The position numbers were made by a program, and so were the translations under genes. The notes below the pieces were generated by a model. It was not told where the DNA came from. It searched no databases and was given only the letters and a program-made list of their open reading frames with translations. From the NCBI GenBank assembly GCA_947458525.1, contig CANHAG010000089.1, forward strand, positions 1 to 6,044: DNA of 6,044 nt, written 5' to 3'. Numbering within the stretch: position 1 is the first letter of the stretch; each line of letters starts with the position of its first letter. Origin of the DNA: Rhodospirillaceae bacterium. GTDB lineage: Bacteria > Pseudomonadota > Alphaproteobacteria > Rickettsiales > UBA3002. Positions 1 through 6,044 of this stretch are shown in pieces.

Positions 1-572
1 AGTTTCGTGTCCTGCGTGCCAATCACATCCACCGTTGCTGGAACAATGTCAGCGAGCGTTGCAGTTGCCGCCATCTGCGCGATATCCCGCCCGAACCAGA
101 TATTTTTTTCCGGGCTGCTCGGCGGGGTGAAGGGATTACGATCCGCGCCGATCCGGATCATGCCGGTGAGTGACGCCGCCCCTGTAGCGACCGATTCTGG
201 ACGCGTATCCGCATTTTTTCTGGCCGCAGGTACCCAGCCGCGATTGACAAGCACCACGCGGCCATCTGTGAGGGCGAGCGGCGCGAACACATGATAGCCG
301 AGCTGGTCGCGGAAATAGCGCGGGGTCACATGGAATTCGACATCAGGAATCCACACGCCCCGAAGCGTCACCCGTTCAAATGCATGCGCCGCCAGCGCAT
401 CATTGGCCGGAAGTGCTGCCAGCGGCGCTTCGGTTTTCGCCTTCTCAATCTCTGCGATGAGGGCGGTTTTTTCCTCGAGCCTGAAAATCTGCCAGGTGCC
501 AAGCGTAAGCGTGGTTGCCATGGCGGCAATGAAAAAAAGCCACGGAACAAGGCGCGGGCGGACAAAGCTCAT
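1..572 (-). CDS. surf1: SURF1 family cytochrome c oxidase assembly protein (3' end outside window)
   Basis: SURF1 proteins are inner-membrane factors that help insert heme a/a3 into oxidase subunit I. The reading frame is open from ATG at 572 to the window edge, giving 190 residues; the family is usually about 230-250 residues, so the end is missing. Visible hallmarks are an N-terminal membrane helix (about residues 8-25), the motif GTWQIFRLEEK straight after it (25-35), VNRGWVP (109-115) and NIWFGRDIAQMA (157-168). The second membrane helix expected at the C-terminus lies beyond the edge. The start overlaps the DUF983 stop as ATGA (569-572), and AAGGA lies about 9 nt upstream inside the DUF983 gene, so translational coupling is likely. 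The family call is secure from motifs and operon position. The role in heme insertion is family knowledge. Confidence 0.93.
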   Translation of the reverse strand, partial: MSFVRPRLVPWLFFIAAMATTLTLGTWQIFRLEEKTALIAEIEKAKTEAPLAALPANDALAAHAFERVTLRGVWIPDVEFHVTPRYFRDQLGYHVFAPLALTDGRVVLVNRGWVPAARKNADTRPESVATGAASLTGMIRIGADRNPFTPPSSPEKNIWFGRDIAQMAATATLADIVPATVDVIGTQDTK

Positions 573-901
573 TTCGGATTTTCCTTAAGGAGTGCAAGGC
601 GGTATTGCCAGCGAATCAACAGGGATTTTGCCATACGCAGCACGAAAAAACACGCAAGAAACGTGAGCGGAATCCAAAGTGCCGCATGCACCCAGAAGGG
701 AGGGCTCAAGACATATTCCATAAGTCCGGCCGCAAAGGTAACCAGAAACCCTACCAGTAAAATGGCAAAAAACGCTGGCCCGTCCCCGGCATCGTGATCT
801 TTAAGGACAAGGCCGCAGGCGGGGCAAACATCCACCACCTTCAGCACACCTTGAAACAGGGGCGCTTTACCGCAGCGTGGGCATGTAAAAAAATTGGTCA
901 T
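569..901 (-). CDS. DUF983 zinc-ribbon membrane protein
   Basis: A 110-residue protein with two CxxC pairs at the N-terminus (C7/C10 and C26/C29), which look like a zinc ribbon. The motif DAGDGPAFF (37-45) follows, then two predicted membrane helices (about 43-65 and 70-92) and a basic tail with RWQYR near 97-101. This layout matches the DUF983 family, which in Alphaproteobacteria commonly sits between coxC and SURF1. Its molecular function is not established; the position suggests a role in oxidase assembly or metal handling, which is inference. The start at ATG 901 has GAGGA just upstream. A second ATG at 905 is out of frame. Its stop overlaps the SURF1 start by four bases. Confidence 0.9.
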   Translation of the reverse strand: MTNFFTCPRCGKAPLFQGVLKVVDVCPACGLVLKDHDAGDGPAFFAILLVGFLVTFAAGLMEYVLSPPFWVHAALWIPLTFLACFFVLRMAKSLLIRWQYRLALLKENPK

Positions 902-910
902 TCATTCCTC

Positions 911-932
911 GATGATCGGCAGCCGAATCATC
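911..932 (-). other. Intercistronic hairpin between coxC and the DUF983 gene
   Basis: The 22 bases form an imperfect inverted repeat: GATGAT pairs with ATCATC, and CGG pairs with CCG around a 3-nt loop, with one bulged T. No U-run follows on the transcribed strand and the DUF983 Shine-Dalgarno begins only a few bases later, so it is not a standard terminator. It could affect mRNA stability or the coxC:DUF983 expression ratio, but that is speculative. Confidence 0.35.
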
Positions 933-935
933 GAC

Positions 936-1748
936 CTAAGACGTCAGCCAGTAAATACCGATGAAGAGGAAGAGCCAGACCACATCCACAAAATGCCAGT
1001 ACCAGGCGCCGAACTCAAAGCCCAGATGCACCTCTTTCTTGAGTGTGCCGGAATACGCGCGGCGCAGGCAGACGGCTAGAAAAATAGTGCCGACAATGAC
1101 ATGCACCCCATGAAACCCAGTGGCGAGAAAGAAAGTGGCGGCATATTTCCCATCCGTTAAGCCGAAGGCGGCGTGGGAATATTCATACGCCTGACATAAG
1201 GTGAAGAATGCGCCGAGCCCCACCGTCCACCACAGCCCGGCTTTGACTTCCTTGTAATTACCCTGCAGCAGCGCGCCATGCGCCCAGGTCAGGGTGGTGG
1301 CGGAAAGCAGCAGAATGAGGGTGTTAAGAAATGGCAGGTCAAACGGGTCAAAGGTATAAATTCCCTCCGGCGGCCAGACCCCCGCCGCGATATCCCATAC
1401 ATCCGTCAGTGGTGCGCGCGGGAAAAAGGCCGCGCCGAAATAGGCCCAGAAAAACGCCGCGAAAAACATCACTTCCGAGATGATAAACAGCGCCATGCCA
1501 AGGCGCAAACCGCGCTGCACGGCCGGGGTATGGGCGCGATCCGCCCAACCTTCATGAATCACATCCCGCCACCAGAAGGCGGCGGCAAGACCGGTCAGCA
1601 AGACACCGGCGGCCACCACCAGCAGGCCGAAAGGCTCTTTGTGAAGCGCCAGCGCCCCGCCCACCACCAGCACCAGCAGGCTGAAAGAGGTCACAATCGG
1701 CCATGGGCTGGGATTGACAAGATGGTAAGGATGTTTCTGTGCACTCAT
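936..1748 (-). CDS. coxC: Cytochrome c oxidase subunit III
   Basis: Subunit III of the aa3 oxidase (also ctaE): a seven-helix inner-membrane protein that carries no metal but stabilises subunit I and supports proton uptake. The 270 residues match the family's usual length. Diagnostic stretches are WWRDVIHE (59-66), SEVMFF with the conserved membrane glutamate E92, GFHGVHVIVGT (211-221) and WYWHFVDVVWLFLF (249-262) at the last helix. The start ATG at 1748 has a GGAG-type Shine-Dalgarno about 8 nt upstream. It lies 18 nt after the ctaG stop and 34 nt before the DUF983 start, consistent with cotranscription. Nothing is truncated or odd. Confidence 0.98.
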   Translation of the reverse strand: MSAQKHPYHLVNPSPWPIVTSFSLLVLVVGGALALHKEPFGLLVVAAGVLLTGLAAAFWWRDVIHEGWADRAHTPAVQRGLRLGMALFIISEVMFFAAFFWAYFGAAFFPRAPLTDVWDIAAGVWPPEGIYTFDPFDLPFLNTLILLLSATTLTWAHGALLQGNYKEVKAGLWWTVGLGAFFTLCQAYEYSHAAFGLTDGKYAATFFLATGFHGVHVIVGTIFLAVCLRRAYSGTLKKEVHLGFEFGAWYWHFVDVVWLFLFIGIYWLTS

Positions 1749-1766
1749 GGAACGCTCCGCCGGAGA

Positions 1767-2309
1767 TTACTGATTGCGACTCTCATAACTGAAAAATGTG
1801 TAAGACAAAGTGATATTTCGCAAATCCTTGAGGTCTTTATCCTCTAAAATTGCCGGGTCGATGAAAAATGACACAGGGAAATTCACCGTTTCGCGCGGGC
1901 CGATCTTCTGCTCAGTAAAGCAGAAACACTCGATTTTATTGAAATACTTGCCCGCCTCATGCGGGGTCACGTTATAAACCGCATGGCCACGCGTCATCTG
2001 ATCTGACGTGTTTGCTGCCTTAAATACGGCCAGATGCTGCTCGCCGATTTTCATGGTAACATTGCGCTCTATCGCCTCGAATCTCCAGGGAAGTGCGGGG
2101 TCAGTGTCTGTATTCAGCCGGACGGTTACCGGGGCAGCAGCCGTCACCGCGCCCGGTGCCGCCACGGCAAGCTGGGTGGTGCCCCCAAACCCTGTCACCT
2201 GACAGAAAATGCGGTAAAGCGGCACTGAGGCATAGCTCAGCATCAACATGCCAAGGGGAATGGCGATCCATGGCCAGACACGGGCAGAGCTGTGGACAGT
2301 GCTGCTCAT
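1767..2309 (-). CDS. ctaG: Cytochrome c oxidase assembly protein CtaG/Cox11 (CuB chaperone)
   Basis: CtaG/Cox11 is a membrane-anchored periplasmic copper chaperone that delivers copper to the CuB site of subunit I. The 180-residue protein has one N-terminal membrane helix (about 12-28), then the family motif SVPLYRIFCQVTGFGGTTQ with C36, followed by a beta-rich domain. The copper-binding pair is in ECFCFTEQ (C128 and C130). NTSDQ (100-104) and FPVSFFIDP (144-152) are also conserved. Length is normal for the family, with all expected copper cysteines present. The start ATG overlaps the stop of the preceding 42-aa gene as ATGA (2306-2309), which implies translational coupling. Any effect of the nearby palindromic element on translation of the 42-aa gene could therefore carry over to ctaG. 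Confidence 0.97.
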   Translation of the reverse strand: MSSTVHSSARVWPWIAIPLGMLMLSYASVPLYRIFCQVTGFGGTTQLAVAAPGAVTAAAPVTVRLNTDTDPALPWRFEAIERNVTMKIGEQHLAVFKAANTSDQMTRGHAVYNVTPHEAGKYFNKIECFCFTEQKIGPRETVNFPVSFFIDPAILEDKDLKDLRNITLSYTFFSYESRNQ

Positions 2310-2434
2310 AGCCCGGAGATTTTCACCATGGTCAGGGTGTAAAACAGGGCGACGAGCCCGACCAGCACGGCGAGCAACACGAAGTTTTTGCGGCGCTGCC
2401 GCTGGTGGGCGGTGGCTTTAGGCACTGTTCTCAT
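2306..2434 (-). CDS. CoxF-like small cytochrome oxidase assembly membrane protein
   Basis: A 42-residue single-pass membrane protein. It has a basic N-terminal stretch HQRQRRKNF (10-18), one hydrophobic helix (about 19-36) and the ending TLTMVKISGL. This pattern (basic head, helix, LFYxxTxVK tail) and the location directly before ctaG match the tiny CoxF-like proteins of alphaproteobacterial oxidase operons; the exact role is not well defined. The stop overlaps the ctaG ATG by four bases. The start codon, codons 2-4 and part of codon 5 (M-R-T-V-P), together with an AAGGGGG Shine-Dalgarno at 2443-2449 (8 nt upstream), lie inside the terminal repeat of the inserted element. Before insertion the gene probably began with M-P-K-A-T and had 39 residues. 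Confidence 0.85.
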   Translation of the reverse strand: MRTVPKATAHQRQRRKNFVLLAVLVGLVALFYTLTMVKISGL

Positions 2435-2452
2435 GTTATTTACCCCCTTGCG
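2419..2452. repeat. Terminal inverted repeat, downstream copy (with TA)
   Basis: This arm pairs with 2660-2693 over 34 positions with one mismatch (A at 2433 against C at 2679). Read on the minus strand it holds AAGGGGG, two overlapping TAA-type triplets, and the ATG (2434-2432) now used by the 42-aa gene. In the minus-strand RNA the single mismatch becomes a G-U wobble, so the RNA stem is continuous. Confidence 0.9.
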
Positions 2453-2643
2453 TTGCTGTTTTCGTGGTGCAGCCCGCGAAGTCGCGGCTCGCCGCAGGTA
2501 GCTAGCCTACCTGCAAGAGCCGCAACATAGCGGATGCCTGCGAAAACGCAACCCGGAGGGACGGATGATTTTTTGCCCCGCAGTACAAAAAATTCTCGCC
2601 CGTAATCCCCGCTACGCGCTTCTAATTTTTTGTACTGCGTCAT
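2440..2643 (-). CDS. Possible element-encoded 67-aa peptide (unrecognised)
   Basis: An open frame runs inside the palindromic element from ATG at 2643 to TAA at 2440. GGAAGGA (2651-2657) lies 7 nt upstream of the ATG, a good Shine-Dalgarno. The frame can be extended upstream to GTG at 2679 within the terminal repeat (79 codons). The peptide begins MTQYKKLEARSGDYG, is rich in Arg/Gly, and has two cysteines and no membrane segment. I recognise no domain. Much of the sequence is dictated by hairpin pairing, so it may be a by-product of repeat structure rather than a real protein. Its stop lies 5 nt before the ATG of the CoxF-like gene, so translation through it could feed ribosomes to that start. 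I cannot tell whether it is translated. Confidence 0.35.
   Translation of the reverse strand: MTQYKKLEARSGDYGREFFVLRGKKSSVPPGCVFAGIRYVAALAGRLATCGEPRLRGLHHENSNARG
2443..2449 (-). promoter_or_regulatory. Element-derived Shine-Dalgarno for the CoxF-like gene
   Basis: AAGGGGG on the minus strand lies 8 nt before the ATG at 2434. Both are inside the terminal repeat and can pair with the upstream copy at 2660-2693, so this site may be hidden unless ribosomes or other factors open the stem. Confidence 0.6.
2452..2552. repeat. Internal hairpin I of the palindromic element
   Basis: The outer stem pairs 2452-2464 with 2541-2552 (one bulged base). A further stem pairs GCGGCTC (2484-2490) with GAGCCGC (2517-2523), and a perfect 8-bp stem pairs 2494-2501 with 2507-2514 around a 5-nt loop. 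A small CGCGA/TCGCG palindrome lies at about 2475-2486. The multi-layer pairing indicates selection for secondary structure of the DNA or RNA. Confidence 0.7.
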
Positions 2644-2660
2644 CAAAAAATCCTTCCGTC
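2560..2660. repeat. Internal hairpin II of the palindromic element
   Basis: The base stem pairs GACGGA (2560-2565) with TCCGTC (2655-2660), then GATTTTTTG (2567-2575) pairs with CAAAAAATC (2644-2652). The core is a perfect 16-bp stem, 2579-2594 with 2624-2639. The 29-nt loop can extend the stem partly through CGTA and TACG. A/T runs lie inside the stems rather than after them, so it does not look like a standard intrinsic terminator. Confidence 0.75.
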
Positions 2661-2693
2661 GCAAGGGGGTAAATAACACGAGAACAGTGCCTA
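2660..2693. repeat. Terminal inverted repeat, upstream copy (with TA)
   Basis: This is the partner of 2419-2452. Its outermost three bases on the minus strand (2693-2691) are the TAG stop of the 79-aa gene: TA from the target site and G from the element. Where the other arm has ATG on the minus strand, this arm has ACG on the plus strand, so it offers no matching start codon there. Confidence 0.9.
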
Positions 2694-2930
2694 GGCATGT
2701 TTCGACTTCATCCGGCGCTGGCGCATATAATCCAGCAGCAGCAGAATAAAAATGGTAAAGAGCGACCCGAGAATAAAACTATAGCCGATGAGATAGATGA
2801 TGTTTTCAGCGACCGCAGACATCATCCCGCTCATGGAGGCGGCGGCCGGTGCCGCCTGAATCACCGGTTCACTTGCGGCGGCTGAGTTGACCACCAGCTG
2901 ATTGCCCACACTTATGGTTTCAACGGTCAT
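2691..2930 (-). CDS. Small single-pass membrane protein of unknown function in the cox operon
   Basis: A 79-residue protein I do not recognise. Residues 1-40 are Ala/Ser/Val-rich and mostly uncharged, residues about 43-67 form one strong membrane helix, and the tail DYMRQRRMKSKHA is basic. By the positive-inside rule the tail would be cytoplasmic and the N-terminus periplasmic. The start at ATG 2930 is preferred over an in-frame ATG at 2954 because GGGAGG (2937-2942) sits 6 nt ahead of it. It begins 38 nt after the ctaB stop. The TAG stop is formed at the edge of the palindromic element; without the element the stop would be TAA at the same codon, so the protein is not truncated. A minor subunit or assembly factor of the oxidase is possible, purely from context. 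Confidence 0.75.
   Translation of the reverse strand: MTVETISVGNQLVVNSAAASEPVIQAAPAAASMSGMMSAVAENIIYLIGYSFILGSLFTIFILLLLDYMRQRRMKSKHA
2696..2698 (-). other. Orphaned ancestral start codon of the CoxF-like gene
   Basis: The ATG at 2698-2696, inside the last codons of the 79-aa gene, reads ATG-CCT and then enters the element. With the element and one TA removed it continues ATG-CCT-AAA-GCC in the exact frame of the CoxF-like gene. In the present sequence this frame would stop after 28 codons at about 2612. I infer this was the original start, displaced by the insertion. Confidence 0.65.
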
Positions 2931-2936
2931 GAAGAA

Positions 2937-2942
2937 CCTCCC
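2937..2942 (-). promoter_or_regulatory. Ribosome binding site deciding the start of the 79-aa gene
   Basis: GGGAGG on the minus strand, 6 nt before ATG 2930. It selects this ATG over the in-frame ATG at 2954, which has no comparable site. Confidence 0.7.
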
Positions 2943-2968
2943 TAAACAGGCCATCTATGCTACACCAG

Positions 2969-6044
<3,076 letters not shown>

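Larger units (their letters stand above)
2419..2693. mobile_element. MITE-like palindromic element with terminal inverted repeats and TA flanks
   Basis: A 271-bp core (2421-2691) bounded by TA on each side (2419-2420, 2692-2693). Its ends are 32-bp inverted repeats (2421-2452 and 2660-2691) differing only at 2433/2679. Inside lie two large hairpins (2452-2552 and 2560-2660), so almost the whole element can fold into a branched cruciform. There is no transposase. Matching TA flanks and terminal repeats beginning GGCACTG are what a non-autonomous element moved by an IS630/Tc1-mariner-type transposase would leave. That class assignment is inference; Rickettsia-type palindromic elements are another comparison. 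Excision on paper, keeping one TA, restores a tight overlapping junction of the two flanking genes, which strongly supports an insertion with these exact ends. Copies elsewhere in the genome cannot be checked here. Confidence 0.82.

Noticed and set aside
368..565. Minus-strand 65-codon frame in the SURF1 region
   Set aside because: It is Arg/Pro-rich and out of frame with the clear SURF1 frame that starts at 572 and carries GTWQ, VNRGW and WFGRD motifs.
291..797. Plus-strand open frame (168 codons) opposite SURF1 and the DUF983 gene
   Set aside because: It is antisense to two well-supported genes, with no family signature.
1278..1847. Plus-strand open frame (189 codons) opposite coxC and the end of ctaG
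   Set aside because: It spans two real minus-strand genes, has a low-complexity basic composition and no recognisable motif; it is an antisense shadow.
2569..2660. Hairpin II of the element as an intrinsic terminator inside the operon
   Set aside because: U-runs are within the paired stems and not directly after a GC-rich stem, and the downstream genes ctaG and coxC need readthrough. Not supported as a terminator.
2419..2693. CRISPR array or tandem repeat
   Set aside because: The repeats are inverted, not direct and regularly spaced, and there are no spacers or cas genes.
2691..2930. 79-aa gene truncated by the element
   Set aside because: Paper excision gives a stop (TAA) at the same codon, so the protein ends at the same residue with or without the element.

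Overview
The window holds most of an aa3-type cytochrome c oxidase operon, read entirely on the minus strand (right to left). Gene content and order (coxB-coxA-ctaB-small ORF-coxF-like-ctaG-coxC-DUF983-SURF1) are the arrangement typical of Alphaproteobacteria, as are the individual protein sequences: CtaG with a CFCF copper motif, a tiny TMVK-type assembly ORF in front of ctaG, and DUF983 followed by SURF1. The DNA is moderately GC-rich. I cannot place it below class level from this window.

Layout in transcription order. CoxB (6044-5515, 5' end outside the window) carries the CuA site. CoxA (5501-3873) is the heme a / heme a3-CuB subunit. CtaB (about 3886-2969) makes heme O, the precursor of heme A. 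A 79-residue single-pass membrane protein of unknown function follows (2930-2691). Next comes a 275-bp palindromic insertion (2419-2693), then a 42-residue CoxF-like assembly protein (2434-2306), CtaG/Cox11, the CuB chaperone (2309-1767), CoxC, subunit III (1748-936), a DUF983 zinc-ribbon membrane protein (901-569), and SURF1 (572 to the left edge, 3' end outside). The genes are packed with 4-nt ATGA overlaps or gaps of under 40 nt, so one transcript is likely. No promoter or convincing terminator is visible. The operon supplies the three core subunits, the heme O synthase and the copper and heme insertion factors for a single complex.

The unusual part is the 275-bp insertion. It has 32-bp terminal inverted repeats (one mismatch) flanked by TA on both sides, two large internal hairpins and no transposase, so it looks like a TA-targeting MITE-type palindromic element. 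Removing it and one TA on paper restores a compact junction in which the stop of the 79-aa gene (TAA) overlaps the ATG of the coxF-like gene. The element has rebuilt both ends: the 79-aa gene now stops at a TAG made from TA plus the element's first base, and the coxF-like gene now uses a Shine-Dalgarno sequence, ATG and four further codons supplied or completed by the element's other terminal repeat. The reading frame is kept. The element also contains its own open frame (67 aa from an ATG with a good Shine-Dalgarno) that ends 5 nt before the new start codon.

No gene-free stretch exceeds 300 bases. The largest gap between confident genes is the element itself.
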